From Polytrichum commune (taxonomy: Eukaryota; Streptophyta; Polytrichopsida; Polytrichales; Polytrichaceae), in the NCBI GenBank assembly GCA_950295325.1, contig OX485809.1:21592144-21656143 (forward strand): a stretch of DNA of 64,000 nucleotides, written 5' to 3'. Positions 9,925-23,042 of the stretch are shown here, piece by piece; positions within the stretch are counted from its first letter, which is position 1; every line of letters begins with the position of its first letter. A model generated the notes under the pieces. It saw nothing but the letters and a program-made list of their open reading frames with translations. It made no database searches and had not been told where the DNA came from. Position numbers and translations under genes: made by a program.

Positions 9925-12135
9925 CACCTGGAAGCCAGAGCCACGCCACTTTTAAGCTAGAAGTGGCACACAGTGGCGTCTGCCACCTTTTATGAGGCAT
10001 GCAGTAACATCCACCGTCCAAAGAAATGGGTTGAAAATAGCCAATAAAATATAGGAATTGAAGCCTTCAGCCAGGCATAATGTGAAGCCTCCAAAAGCCA
10101 AGCCCAAAGCCCAAATTTTTGGCCATGAACTCCCATGGCCTCTCGACTTAGGCAATATCCCATAGTGTGAAGCCTTCAAAAGTCAAACCCAAAGTCCAAA
10201 GGAAGAAGGAGCATCCCATTTTATTTTCTACCCAGAATAGCCCCCCTCCCCCCTCAATCTAACGGCCAAGCTCTTGTTAGTTTTTTATTTTTTCATGAAA
10301 AAAATCAACGGCCTCTCGACCATAGTTTGGGTTTCCATTCTTGTCCGACCCAAACTTCTTTCGAGAATTTGTCGCCTTGGTCAAAAAATATTGCCATGTA
10401 GGCATTTTAAATTGAGAAGGCCTTTGGCCTTTAATGTGAAGGGTCAAGAGGTCAAATTCTTGGTTTCTTGCAATCTAATTGGTGGAAATCGACGGCCTCT
10501 CGACCTTCAGCCATAGTGTGAAGCAACCCTAAGTTATCCCACAAATATTGATAAAGTTGATGGTATGGCCAACTGTCATTATTGAAGATCATTATTGAAG
10601 CCTTCCAAACCATCCACGGAACAAGGCTACAAATCATGTTCCCTAATCATTTTAAACCTAAGGTAGATGAGGCTAATGTGGACACCTCCAACTCTGTGGA
10701 ATCGTCCAGCCGATGGATTCGAGTATTAGACGCTTGAGCAAGTTAACAATTGCAAATCACGACCAAAGAATTTGAAATTGTTGAAATCGGAGTTAAGGAA
10801 GGTGTTGATCTAGGCTCCGGAATCATAGATTCTCTACTTCCCAAATGTGGTGTTATGGGAGGAACTCTTTATCATTCAATGTTGTGTAAGTGGACAAACA
10901 TCACTAGCAGATTCTACATGGGTCATTTGCCAATAAAAACCAAGTGTCAATGCCAATATTGGTTGTGTCATGTCTCTAAAGTGGTCACATGTTAGATAAA
11001 ATGTTGCCGAAATTCATTTTTATCGTAGAATGCCCACAATATAAGTTGGTCGTCACCTCACAACCACAAGCCGCATCCTAGTTTGCCCACCTCGAGCACA
11101 CCAATCAAGCGTGTCATAGCTTGGTGGATAGCATTCTTCTGTTATGGAGGATGGTGAGTGTTGGTTGCCTTTTGCGAATGTGACTAACCCAAATATCATC
11201 AAGGTTACAACTAAATCACCATGTATTACTCACCCACAAAATTAAAACGATTATGCTGCAATTATGAACTTAAAATAGGTGTCCAATTAAAGAAACTATC
11301 CGAATTAGCCTCATTTGTCATCTTGGAAAGCAAATCGTTAAAAAAATATGTGATCATCAAGATCATAGTCCAAGATCCATTATTGGAGGGTAAAGCCTTA
11401 AGGTTTAAGCCATATAGTGATAAGACACTAAATACCATCGATTTCTCCCCCCCCCATGATTTGTCCTCCCATGATGGAATGCATATAAATATATTAGTAG
11501 GAGAATGTGGAAGTTGTGTAGGAATGGTTTAGGAATGGTTGAGTCTTGGGTGGTGACAGGAATATATATAACTAATCTATGAGGGAGGTGATTGAATTAG
11601 TTAAGGTGGGTCGGCAAGCAAGCAAGCTGTGCTTTTCATGAACAATTACGTCATGACCGGAATACGAAGTTTCTAGATGATTTCCCTTTCTTCATGGGGG
11701 GCTTTCAAGGAGAACAATCGAACATCTCACTACATGGATGCCTTGCCCTCTTCTCACATTGAGACCCCCAATAGCCTCAATGATTTAAGGGGGCCACTTG
11801 TATCACGGCATGTACGTGTTTTAAAATATACCCATGATTGATTGGGCCAAAGCTTCTCACTATGGAGGGGCATTCTTCATAAGGAGTGAGAGCCACATGC
11901 ACATGACACCTCATCAAAATTCCTCTTATACAAACTTCTCATGACCAATAGGAAGGTCATACTATGACAACGTACATGGTATCTAGTGTCACATGCGTAA
12001 TAGTGTCACTGACCCTATTTTGAGGCGTATGCCAACATACACTAGTAATCGACTATTTCATCATTAGTTGCCCCTCATGACACTTGGCGTTCGAGTGCGC
12101 TTATTTATATCTTGGCATGAGTATGCTCAACAGTG
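9925..12135. other. Spacer with decayed repeat material
   Basis: No gene is recognisable. GGCCTCTCGAC recurs near 10138, 10311 and 10494, each followed within a short distance by CATAGT and GTGAAGCC-like words, suggesting an old tandem or inverted repeat. Open stretches at 10750-10995 and 11221-11532 on + look slightly protein-like and may be parts of one decayed frame, but they carry no motif I know. Confidence 0.4.
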
Positions 12136-12505
12136 TTAGAGCATCTCCACCCTGCCGCGTTAAAGGGACTTGGCAAGCCCTTTAACACGGCCTTGGAGAA
12201 AAACATGCCCCACCCCTCCCCAACACCGAGGCCTTGATTGCCAAGGCTCTTCAAACTTCCGGCTCCACTCACTATCCTCGCGGGTGAGCATTGCTCTTGC
12301 TGCGCCCACATTCCGGGGCCTCATCCACTTGCGATTCAGTGAATCGTCATTACGGGGAATATTCTTGACAATTTTTCGGCTTGAAGAGCCAGTATGCAAG
12401 TAACGGTGGGGGAGTGCCACCCTAAAAAAATTTAGTGCATGCTTGGAGCCCTTCAAAGCGCATTTCGAGAGCCTGCCTTTCTGCCCAAGGGTGGAGATGC
12501 TCTTA
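12136..12505. mobile_element. PIF/Harbinger (Tourist-like) MITE
   Basis: The 364-bp element (12139-12502) begins GAGCATCTCCACCCT and ends with its exact reverse complement, and is flanked by TTA on both sides. Trinucleotide TTA/TAA duplications and short perfect terminal inverted repeats define Tourist-like MITEs. The interior is G+C-rich and non-coding; open frames in it on both strands are composition artefacts. Confidence 0.92.
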
Positions 12506-12589
12506 TGAGGTGTATGTTTATGTTATACAATGGCTACAAGTTGGCAAAAAAATTGAACAAATGACATTTGTCATTAGTCCTCTTAAGAA

Positions 12590-12880
12590 TATCTTCCTCT
12601 TGCATATATACTAGAATGTAAACACATGACACTTGCCATAGTATGCTCAATACTATTTTCTCCTTGCATATCATGATCAAAACACAAAATTATCATCTCA
12701 AATATCTCAATGTGCTACGTTGAATGTCACAAATTAATTATTTTTTGACTTAAAATGATTACTTATGATGACAAATAGCATCATATTGGCAATTAACAGA
12801 CATGACACTTTGAGACCTCTAGGCATCTAGTTTAGACCCTTCGCAAGTAGTGTACATGACACTAAATACCATAAATAGCA
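12590..12880 (+). repeat. Dispersed repeat family E, copy 1
   Basis: This block is similar to the reverse complement of 60186-60450. Shared words include ACACTTGCCAT, TATCATCTCAA, CATATTGGCAAT, AGGCATCTAGT and TAGTGTACATGACACTAA in the same order. It has no coding potential and its class is unknown. Confidence 0.8.
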
Positions 12881-15300
12881 TAGAAGAAATCTTGTCCAAA
12901 TGACCTCTTAAGGATAGTTGAAATTATAGTGGAAATGGTCATTGATAGTTGGTTGGTAGCTAGTTGGTAGCTAGTTGATGTATATATGGGTTGTAGTTGG
13001 GATGGCCAAGTCAAAAGATCAGTGTCACAGCGGTGGCCAATTGTTTTGGTGAGATCTATTGGTGTTAGGGTGAATATCACCCATGTGGGTGATGATGTCA
13101 AATGCCAAACATAGTGATGTGGGTGTCGTGGTACACTTCACTTTCACATCATGGGTGGCAATCTAGATGGTTGGGTGTTGGGTGCCAATAAGTTGGTGCA
13201 AGATGTCGATGTTGGATTGGAATTTTGTGGGAGTTGTGGGGTTTCTTTGATACATATCAAACCTATACAAATCCCAATAATCCTAAAAGCATCAAAAATT
13301 ATATGTGACCTCCTGCACCTTCCAAAACTCAAATCCCCCATAAATAAAGCACTTGGGCTTCCAAATATGCATCAAAATCGGAACATGGTGCAAGCATGGC
13401 AGAGTGGACCAAAAAAGTGCTCCGGTTTCCTAAAACCATCAATTTTGGGTCAAACACCTAAAAGTGGTAGCGAATTTTCTTGGTGATAACCTCTATTGTT
13501 GTGTTAAATACTTAAATGTAAAATATAAAATTGAGATCTTCAAAACTTATCATTAAAAGTGATGCTCAAAATCAAATGATTGAATAAAGTTTTGGACTTA
13601 AATTCCATGACCTTACATGTTTTGATGTTGGATTTTTTTTCTCATATTCCCTTAATTCAATATAAACTAGAGGGCATCATCACAAAACTTTGTAGAAAAC
13701 CATTGATTTGATGTAGTTTTATCGCATTTCGAACATATCTTAGATAAGTACTCATTCAATATCACCTACTTGCACACTACTTTCGTCTAAAATATGTAGA
13801 CTTTTCTTGAAAAATAATATGTCATCATAAATTGCTTGGCTTTGTAGATTAATATATATTTAAAATGTTTATGACATTTTTTTCTTCACATAATTAAAGC
13901 TTGTTGTATAGTTTTGAGTCACCTTCACTTAAACCTAAGCAAGGATGAGGATTTGGCCACTTTACCGTGCTTGCACCCAACATCAACATACATTTGACCT
14001 CTGCAACCTAATTAAAGAATCAAACAAACCCAAATTCAAAAAAGAAAGAAGAAAACTTACCTTGAAGATGGCTATCATGACCGCACCAACATGACCAAGA
14101 GCACCATCACCATGTGTGTAAAGGAAAGAGGAGAGAGAGAGACTAGCAACAATAAAGGGGAGGGAGATGGAAATGGCATTTGGGTTTAGGGTTCAAGGCT
14201 TCATATGCGTTGCTTTTATGGAAATTGCTACCCTCCCCAGTCATTGTTACCTTCCCATGATGATTGCACTAAAAACATACAACCCATTGGTAATCATGCC
14301 ATCCAAATTGTATACCCGTAACACAAAATTAGTTAGTCAATGGCTACCTAATGTCTACATAGTGGCTACCGGAGTGATGACAATTATTACCTACAAATAC
14401 CATCAATGCCAAAATACACAATCTTTAGCACGTAAATGGATTTAACCTAGTTTCAACCTCGTTGCAGTCAAAAGAAAAATGGAAACAATATCGATAATGA
14501 AATTTCATTCTATAAAGTGACGAACAAATATGGGTAATATTGTTAGTTACACATTTTTCTTGTGTGTGTGTGTGGGTGGGTGGGGGGGGCATCGATTCAT
14601 CCCTTTATTCTCGTAACACCCGTTTCGGGATTACACTAAAACTAAGACCAACTTGAAAATGAAGCAACACCATAGTGGAAACATTGAAGTTGTCTTTCTT
14701 TCTCCTTCCCTTTTGATGGGCGGAATGGGATCAAGTCACTTTCACAAAAGTTCAATGCCACACGGATGTAGTATGGATGACATTATTATCTTCTTAACTT
14801 GTGTCTTTTTGGTGTTTGTTCTTTGATCCTCACCTAACCACATACCATACAAATGTAGGGGTTCAATTCATAAAAGTAACCAAAAAAATTACTAGTATAC
14901 CTTATTTTGTTGACATGTAAGATTGCTTTGCAAATTTTCGTTTCTATCACTCAACAGTGAACCTCGAAGCAAGGGGATCCAAGGGAAATTTTACCAACAC
15001 AATCCATAAAATAAAATAAAATATATTTAAAAAAACATTAGGCCCACACCGCATGTAGTAATATGGATATTCTCACATTGTTGATTCTTTTGTTATTATG
15101 ATTTTTTTAATGCCCACACTAGGGCCAGTCGTTGCTCTTTGGTAGCAAGAGCTCGGGGGGGGCACTGGCGAAAAACGTAGGAACTACGTGCGATAAAATA
15201 TAGGGTCTTGTATAAAAATTTGGCGTAAAATTTATAAAATTATTAGATGTAGTATAGGGTGCTCTGGGATTGTGAAACATGATTATATGTAATATAGCAT
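12881..15300. other. Spacer, A+T-rich
   Basis: No gene model is supported. A 110-codon frame at 13151-13486 lacks motifs or splice partners. Around 14050-14220 the minus strand resembles a plant 5' leader (CCCTAAACCC, a CT-rich run, then CTTCAAGGTAAG like a donor), but no coding exon follows. At 14806-14850 the minus strand carries the GGTTAGGTGAGGATCAAAG end of repeat family C. The poly-G tract near 14583 is simple sequence. Confidence 0.4.
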
Positions 15301-15678
15301 TTGACAAAACATGATTAAATTACCTAAATGGTACATATAAAATAGCATGGAGAAAAAGCGATAGTTTCAAAAATTAAATACTTTGCCACCAAAATATGGC
15401 ATGTTCTATATAGGAAGGGTTCAAAAGATAAGGGTGAAGGTTGGTACTAAGTGGGGCAATTGTTGACAACCCATTGACTTGATGAATGCTATTTGACAAA
15501 ACATGATTAAATTACCTAAGTGGTACATATAAAATAGCATGGAGAAAAAGCAATAGTTTCAAAAATTAAATACTTTGCCACCAAAATATGGCATGTTCTA
15601 TATAGGAAGGGTTCAAAAGATAAGGGTGAAGGTTGGTACTAAGTGGGGCAATTGTTGGCAACCCATTGACTTGATGAA
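15301..15678. repeat. 192-bp tandem duplication
   Basis: Two nearly identical units begin TTGACAAAACATGATTAAAT at 15301 and 15493. Only a few substitutions separate them, so the duplication is young. It includes the YIGRVQK-like start of the WIDVD relic that follows, so the 5' part of that relic is present twice. Confidence 0.95.
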
Positions 15679-15999
15679 ACGTGCAGTCCAGAACGGAAAT
15701 AGAGAAACGTTCTTCCCAACTGCTATGGCTTACCTCCATTGGTTCGAAAAATAGCCGGGTCTCAACAAATATAAGTATGTTGAGAGTGACTGTGTGTGGA
15801 TTGATGTGGATGCTATTATCTCAACTGTGTCTCTAGTGTATGAATCAACTAGCAAAATCTACACCTTAGATGAGGTAGATGCAAACTCATTGAGTGAGTT
15901 CATTTCAAATAAAAAAATAAAACATGCTAAATTTGTACTATCTCACACATGTGGAGATATAATTTGGAAAAAAAGCTTAATGATCATTAGTATACCTTG
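15590..15999 (+). pseudogene. Relic of a repeated coding domain (WIDVD family, copy 2)
   Basis: The frame reads roughly YIGRVQK, then PIDLMKRAVQNG, then AMAYLHWFEK, a TAG near 15752, and VESDCVWIDVDAIISTVSL with YTLDEVDANSLSEF. It ends at a stop near 15998. It matches the minus-strand copy at 1327-1622 at residue level. Apart from the in-frame stop this copy is less damaged. It is likely a domain of an unidentified transposon or a dispersed gene fragment. Confidence 0.5.
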
Positions 16000-16000
16000 A

Positions 16001-17200
16001 AATCTGTAGTAGTCATTTCAGTTCGAGTATCCTCATATCTCCCACATGTGTAAATGGTAGCCTAGCTAGTTTAGGTGGATTTTGCTTGCATGGTGTGGGA
16101 TTTTCCTCCAATGTGTAGGATTGGAAGATCAAGGCATCAATTGTAGGGCTTCTGCAAACCTTGTAAATGTGACTTTGAGACACATGTGGTTGGCATGTTC
16201 CCTAAAACCTCAAGGTTTCTAACTGTGTTATCCAACACAACTTTTATTTGTTGGCTCGTGTTGCTTAATGACATGTAATTGCAATCTTTTGTTGTTATTG
16301 TTTAGTGTTTTGCTTTGCCCGGACTTCAATGTGACCCTGAACCCTAAACCCTAGTAAATGTTTGTTTCTCTTACTCTGTACACGTGCTTTTAACGAGAAT
16401 TCTACTGTATCATACACTTTAAGGAATGGGGGCAATCAAGGGAAAAAAATTACATATAAGTAATATAGGGTACCATAAAATCAACCATCCAAGAATTTAT
16501 AATTACTAGTAGGGTACAAATAATCACAACAATTTACCATTATTTCAAAAATTAGCATCCCTTATAATCCTTTCTCATAGGTAAATAGCCCCCATTTTAA
16601 TAGGTCATTATCGCAGGTGTATGCAAAATATACAAGGGAGTGCCCCCCCCCCCCCCCGAGAGCAAGAGGAGTCTCTCTTGATAGGAAAAGTTCATATGTT
16701 TTCAAATTTATTAATATCATTAAGGATTTTTGGTCCTAATCACAATGACGTCATTGGATGTAATTATCTACAATTATGCCCATACACTTTATACATACAA
16801 GACACATGTTCGCATCAAGATGGAAACTTTCCCTTTAGATGTTGGTCCAAGTGTGGGTATGCTATAAGAAATTAAGGTAACCAACAAAATGTACACTTTT
16901 GAGACATTGGCAAGCAAATTTACCAAAAAAAGCAAGTCATGATGCCTATTCAGATTGCAAAATGTCAAAATGTCATATATATATATATATATATATGAGA
17001 TCCCTAAATCAAGGCCAAGACTAGACCCTCGCCTCTTTGAGTTGGACCCCCTACCACTATTACTAAGGTAAAGGGGGGGGTCTAGGAAAAACATGACCCC
17101 CATAGTTTGTGGTTCATTCATCTTATGTGGGCCCCTGGAGAGTAATTTGAGGCTTTTAATACTAATTTAGGGTCAAAATTTCCATATGTGCACATGCAAC
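16001..17200. other. Spacer with simple repeats
   Basis: No gene is seen. Simple sequence includes a 15-base C run at 16643-16657 and an AT run at ~16974-16996. A short stretch near 16337 reads CCCTGAACCCTAAACCCTAG, a chance or degenerate telomere-like motif. Confidence 0.5.
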
Positions 17201-17526
17201 TACACTCTAAACTTCACAATATCATGCTTGTGGGCACCAAAGTGCACGTGATGTTATGTAGTGTTAACATGGATACGTGATAAAAAGAAAATAAGTTAAC
17301 ATTTGACATTATGGAGTAACACAAAGTCAACATTACAATAATGACATAAACATTACAATGATGACAACGTGATATGTATGGTTGAATTATTTGGTGATCT
17401 ACTTTAATATCAAAAGCCATGATATATGGGAGGAAACGTGACAATAAGGAGTGAGATTTAAATCCAGAACATCCCTTCTCTAGGGTTTCAGAATATAAGA
17501 GAAGGGGTGACATTAAGGAGGTTGAT
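17201..17526 (+). repeat. Repeat family A, copy 1
   Basis: It begins TACACTCTAAACTTCAC and ends near GTGACATTAAGGAGG. Order and wording match the copies at 18814-19125, 19248-19606, 55484-56227 (reverse) and 62333-62677. The family is non-coding, ~300-450 bp, with loosely inverted ends, so it is MITE-like. I found no clear target duplication. Confidence 0.75.
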
Positions 17527-18689
17527 CACATTCACCTCATATGATAATAGTATGAGTTTCAACGAGGAGGGTGTCAAGCCATGGCCTTAAATCAGACTCT
17601 CTAAACCATGAAGCAACTCCCTAATATTAGGAGTTGCTCATAGGCTTCATTATTAACCTTACCTCACGTTCCAAGATATGTACGCATGTCCATCAATGTT
17701 CAAGATTGAAGCCCTCATATGAGTTTCATTTTGAAGGGCTCTCAAATTTCAATCCTCCGACAGAAAGCCTAGTTCAAATCCAAGACGTCAATTCAAGAAT
17801 ATAGAAATGAAATACAAAACTCATGTTAAACTTGTGCATGAATTATATGGTACATGTTTCTAGTGCAATGTGAAGAATTAAGAATCCACCATCTAACTCC
17901 ACTTCTTGCAGTGACAATGCCCTACGCTTGTTAGTTCTTGTGGCGGAGCCCATTGGGGGGATTCCATGTCCGGTATCCTCAAGGCACCAGTGGCTAGCTA
18001 GGAACTAGTATAGTGTGTCACTATAGTGCCCACCCCGAGAGGAGTTAGTAGTCCTGCACCACTGGTATTATGCCCTGAGGGTTAATGCCAAGGGTTGGTC
18101 GAACGGGCATTCCAATCACGCTGATCACATGGTCAACGTTTCTTCTTCTTCTTGTGGCGGGCATATTATATTGAGGACTGCAAGTGACATCTTGATTTTC
18201 AATTTGGGGTTGCATTTTGAAAGGTTGTTTTGAGAGAGGCATATTTTGAAGGGCCAAATCGTGCTTGAAGGGCATTAAAGACTTCAATCTTCAACACTGA
18301 TGTCCATAACCGGCCACAAAAATCTACAGAGGCCATAGATCTGAGCATCCACTCTTCCAGTACATGGTAAGAAGCACTAGAAAGGCGCCCCCAATGAAGA
18401 CCCCTCCACTGCCGTAATAATATCAGAACGTTCACCAGATCCCCCCGCACTGTACTTCCCCTGTCTTCCTGTTCTGTAATAACAAGTAATAAGCTTGGAG
18501 CACCTACCTACCTACCTACTTACCCACTTTTGGACGGTAGGAATTTCTACCTACCCGAGCTTCTAATGTAAACGGGCTGCTAGGTAGGTATCTGTGCGTG
18601 GTGGAAGGTAGGTGTCGGCACCCACCACCGGGTAGAGAGTGAGAGTCAACAGATCCCTATGAAATGAAATGTTGAAAGTGGAGATAGTG
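17527..18689. other. Spacer with small hairpin and CTAC-rich tract
   Basis: No gene is recognised. A hairpin forms at ~17614-17640 (AGCAACTCC...GGAGTTGCT). The stretch 18500-18640 is rich in CTACC on one side and GGTAG on the other, resembling similar tracts near 32860 and 39830. Short minus-strand frames at 18045-18450 lack motifs. Confidence 0.4.
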
Positions 18690-19560
18690 GGGGGGGGGGT
18701 TGACTTTTATTGGATGTGTTTTTTTTTCATTTTGGTGGACTTGTCGTAACTTGTAAGCTATGTGTAAGACATGTTGTCTATTTGTTGTCTTACATACGAT
18801 GAGTGGTGCCGGGTACACTCTAACCTCCCTAATACCACGCTCGTGCCAATTAAAGTGCACGTGATATTAAGGAGGGATGTTTGCAGTGTTAACATGGGTG
18901 CGTGATGATAAAGGAGTAGTGTAGCACGTGACATTGTGGACCGGCACAAGGTCGACATTGCAATAGTGACGATGGTGACAACGTGGTGCATGTGAGCTTG
19001 TGGTTTGAATTCTCTGGCGGATTGTTTTGATGCCAAACCCCATGATAGGTGAGAGGGAGATGTGACAATGAGGAGGGAGACTTGGACTGGGCGTGTGTGT
19101 TCTGTAGGGTTTCGGGATGTAAGAGAGGTGGGGGTTGACTTTTATTGGATGTGGTTTTTTTTCATTTTGGTGGACTTGTTGTAACTTGTAAGCTATGTGT
19201 AAGATATGTTGTCTACTTGTTGTCTTACATACGATGAGTGGTGCCAAGTACACTCTAACCTCCCTAATACCACGCTCGTGCCAATTAAAGTGCACGTGAT
19301 ATTAAGGAGGGATGTTTGCAGTGTTAACATGGGTGCGTGATGATAAAGGAGTAGTGTAGCACGTGACATTGTGGACCGGCACAAGGTCGACATTGCAATA
19401 GTGACGATGGTGACAACGTGGTGCATGTGAGCTTGTGGTTTGAATTCTCTGGCGGATTGTTTTGATGCCAAACCCCATGATAGGTGAGAGGGAGATGTGA
19501 CAACGAGGAGGGAGACTTAGACTGGGTGTGTATGTTCTGTAAGGTTCCGGGATGTAAGAG
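18690..19560. repeat. 435-bp tandem duplication carrying repeat family A
   Basis: The words TTGACTTTTATTGGATGTG, TACACTCTAACCTCCC and GGACCGGCACAAGGTCGAC recur 435 bp apart, with only a few differences over the whole unit. Copy 1 is ~18690-19125 and copy 2 ~19126-19560. Each unit holds a family A element plus ~115 bp of flank, so the duplication happened after the element inserted. Confidence 0.95.
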
Positions 19561-19606
19561 AGGGAGTGTCATTACAAAGGGTGACATTGTGAAGGGTAGG
19601 GTGTAT
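19248..19606 (+). repeat. Repeat family A, complete copy
   Basis: The left end is TACACTCTAACCTCCC. The right end is GTGACATTGTGAAGGG followed by TAGGGTGTAT. The left end itself can fold: CCTCCCTAATACCACG pairs with CACGTGATATTAAGGAGG ~40 bp later. Minus-strand frames through it are fortuitous. Confidence 0.75.
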
Positions 19607-22600
19607 ATGGCAAGGTTTGTGGTTAAAAAAGGACAGTAAAACAAAATGAAGAGAGACATGTATCACATTGAGATTGGAATAATTGATTCATAGTAAGGTA
19701 AACATGCCAAAATCAAACACAACATTAATGTCGACACCTAAGGTAGAAGAATGGAAAACGGGGAATGAACACTACATTAAAAAAACCTATTGGTGTGGAT
19801 GGAAAATTAGCATGGGAATAATCAGTGTGGACCACACTAAGTTCCTAGGCAAGGTGGAATTAACGTGGGTCCAATACCCTAGGTCTTCCCCCAAGTCTTC
19901 ATGAGGACTTCAAACCACACATTGAATAAAGTTATGGGACCAAAGTACCACAACATAAAATATCTACCCACATTAATTGTCTAGAAAATAGTTATTGTGG
20001 CCCATGCAAATTTGCTGCGATAATTTTAGTGTGGGTTGAGAATTAATGTGGCCCACATTAATTCTCATTATGAAAAATATTGTGGGCTCCAAACAAATTA
20101 CTATGGCCCACAATAATATGACTATATAGTGAAATAGTGCACTAGACTAGGAGCACAATGATTCTTGTGTGGCCCCAAAATGGCTAATTGTAAAAGTGGT
20201 GGCCCATAAAGGATACAATGATAGGTTGGATGCAGTGATTGGCCCGATAGGCTTTCTATCACACCACTTTTGAGTGCCATTGAGTCAAATGTTTTGATGC
20301 TCAAACTAGGGATACTCTATTGTACAAGTAGGGTGTTTGACTTACTTGGCCCTTCGGGAAAATGTAACTAATTATTTATAGGGAATAAAATTACAAATAA
20401 CTTGCATTCCTCATCGTGTTTTTTACTCCATTTCTAAAAAAAATATTGCACAAATTTCAAGCCACTAATTATGGCCAAAATTTGGGTGTAAGTTTTATGC
20501 AAAGATTCTATTCTCAAGGAAACTTCTTGTACTTTAGACTACACTAAATATTGTATTCAATGTCACCAATTTCATAACATTATTCATATCCAAAACAATG
20601 TTTCGTAAGATTGACAATTTCAATGGAAGATTTCCCACATTTGAACTAAATGTGGGGAATATCCCATGGAATATTGTCAGTCCCACCAAACACTATTATG
20701 GATTTGAATAATGTTATCTCTATTTGTATTGCTCATTACTAATTGAAATGTGCATGTGCAATGTCACCAACACTAAATGTAAACATAACACTATTTGGAA
20801 TTCCTTGTAAAGAAAATTAGGCGTTATAGATTTCAAATGTTGCAATTATGGTTTCTTACCAAGCGGTTTTCATTACTAAAAAATCAATCATCCATGGTAA
20901 TTTTTCATTGCATGAAAGTTAGGATGCAAAATATACCACACTAAAACTTAGTTGGAATGACAGTACTTGTGAACTTATTCTTAAGAAGTGTCATTAGAGA
21001 TGTTACCACAATGGCATAAAATACCACATGACACTCAATACAACATATATTGTCCTAATTCTTGCATTTTGAGTACTGAGTATTGAAAAACTATGGTCAT
21101 TTGTTACAAAGAAAAACAAGCTTCACTTTGACCTCTTATGATTTTTGCATATGAACCCCTATATTGGCGCTTGATTTGATGATCTATGTGATTCGTAATC
21201 GCTACTTGGATGAAGTAACTCCGAATTTGATCCACCGGCTTGTACTTTGAACTAGTAGTTACCTACACCACCTTGAATGACAAGTGGATTGAAAGGATCT
21301 ATTAGCAATCTTTTTTGGTGTGCACATGGAAATCCTTAATTTTTGTAACTCAAAATAGAGTCATCAATTCATATGAATGGGTTAAGCCAACCAGAGGGTT
21401 GGTTTAAGCACCCTCTACCTTATAAATAATGGAGACATATGATTTAGAGTGGCTTAGAGTGTTTCAATTGCCTTGGTGGGTTCTTATTGTATTTTCTTCT
21501 TTGGGTAAGCTTTACTTAAACTTGATCATGACATAGGAAAATGATAGTACTAAGTCCACAATCCTTGTAGAGGCTCTAAAACCCCTCAAGTTTGAAACTG
21601 TATTGTGTCATGTCAACGTGGTAGTGTAAAATAAAAGACTAGTAATCTTGTAACAAAGTGTTCACAAGCACAATGTGATATACAAGAGTCTCAAGCACAA
21701 CTTAATGGCTCCTTTAAAAAACGGGTGTGAGAGTTATCTTTCAAGGGTCAAACAAAGGGTGAAACATAAGAAGAAAAAACATGTGCATTTCTTTTTATTA
21801 TGGTAGTTTTTTTGTGTTACAACCTATAAATAAACATATTTATTCATGTTCCCCTACCTCACCAGAGATTGGTCCCAAGTTTGGTCTTTCTCCTTGAGAA
21901 CATGTAAGTTCAACCTAGGAACTTATTGAAAGTTACGAGGAAGTTATGAGTTGGCTACTAAACGTGACATGTCTTTAGAATGGAAATTATTTGTTGGAAC
22001 CGGAGAGTCTATGGCCAACACATTGAGCACAAGATGCCCTTCCAAAATTGGATGGTTGTTCCCATCCTTTTAAAGATAACTTTATTATCAACTTTGAGTT
22101 CTCATTGTTCTCACTATCCATTTGCACAACTTCATGCTTCGTAAATTATGGTATACATATTGGTTGTCCATTGAGCTTCAGAAGGTTTGTAATGAATCCT
22201 CATAGCAAATGATTTTCATGTAATTGTTAACATGCCTCAATGCTTTGAAGAATCTAAAGGATGAGATGTAAGCCATATCATGTCATGTCAATGTAATTTA
22301 TTTGGTTGCAATTACACATTGCATAATTGTGTTGGATTTGCTGCATGCTGATCCACTTCCAAGAATTAATTAAGCAGAAAGCTTCAACAAAGATACATGG
22401 CATATATTACATTTGTGTTCTCATGTGGTGCCCTTCCAATCGTTGACTTAGGCGTTCAATATCTCCATGTGCTTACACGTGCTTAACTCAACCCATTAAA
22501 ATTTACGAGAGATTCACAAAGACATGTCGAGGAAGACCTTGAGCAAAGTCTCATCAATACATCGGATTTATGTATAAAGTAAACCAAACGAAATCAGAGT

Positions 22601-22609
22601 CCCAAACCC
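19607..22609. other. Spacer with repeat family G and small palindrome
   Basis: No gene is supported. A 29-bp palindrome lies at 20038-20066 (GAGAATTAATGTGG, C, then its reverse complement). About 20520-21070 is family G, similar to 26870-27360 and 33240-33530, with shared words such as AAGTGTCATTA, AGTTAGGATG and CAATCATC. The rest is A+T-rich with nothing recognisable. Confidence 0.5.
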
Positions 22610-23042
22610 TAAGGGCGTCCCCAGCAGCCTTGCCATGGGGCATGCCAACGCCAAAAATGGGGCATCCCGGGTTCTTAGGTGGCGGTACCGGCATAAATTG
22701 AGCCCCACCAATGTCCGGTCCGGCATAATTTAGAACCGGCCCGGGTATAGTAAAGGCCTTCCAACGCCATAAATGGTTCATATGGCGACCCTCCTCCGGC
22801 CCGCCAAGAGATTACTTTAATATCAGATACTCCGATATCCTACTTTATCCCATGTCAGATAATAGGTGTCGTTGTCTTATTGATTGCTTCCTAATTATAC
22901 CGGGGGTATGCCTAGGCTTTGGTGGGCTCTGACTCAAGATGAGTTGCCCCGCCCAAGATGGAGGGCTCCCCAAACACCCTAAACACCATATAATACATTA
23001 TTTTTGGCGGGTTGCTTACTATCTCTCCTGGGCATGCCCTAA
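22610..23042. mobile_element. PIF/Harbinger-type MITE with TAA duplications
   Basis: The 427-bp element (22613-23039) starts GGGCGTCCCCAGCAG. It ends with a sequence whose reverse complement is GGGCATGCCCAGGAG, matching at 12 of 15 positions. TAA flanks both sides. The interior is G+C-rich with GGCATGCC and CCGGC words and lacks a transposase. It sits exactly at the edge of a family B repeat. Confidence 0.85.

Noticed and set aside
12160-12456. Protein-coding frames on both strands
   Set aside because: They lie wholly inside a MITE with perfect inverted ends and are due to G+C-rich composition.
16330-16360. Telomeric repeat remnant (CCCTAAACCCTA)
   Set aside because: Fewer than three units, and such teloboxes are common by chance or in plant promoters.
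18758-19659. Minus-strand frames of 92-142 codons repeated twice
   Set aside because: The repetition comes from the 435-bp tandem duplication of a non-coding element. Diverged copies at 17.2 and 62.3 kb do not preserve the protein.
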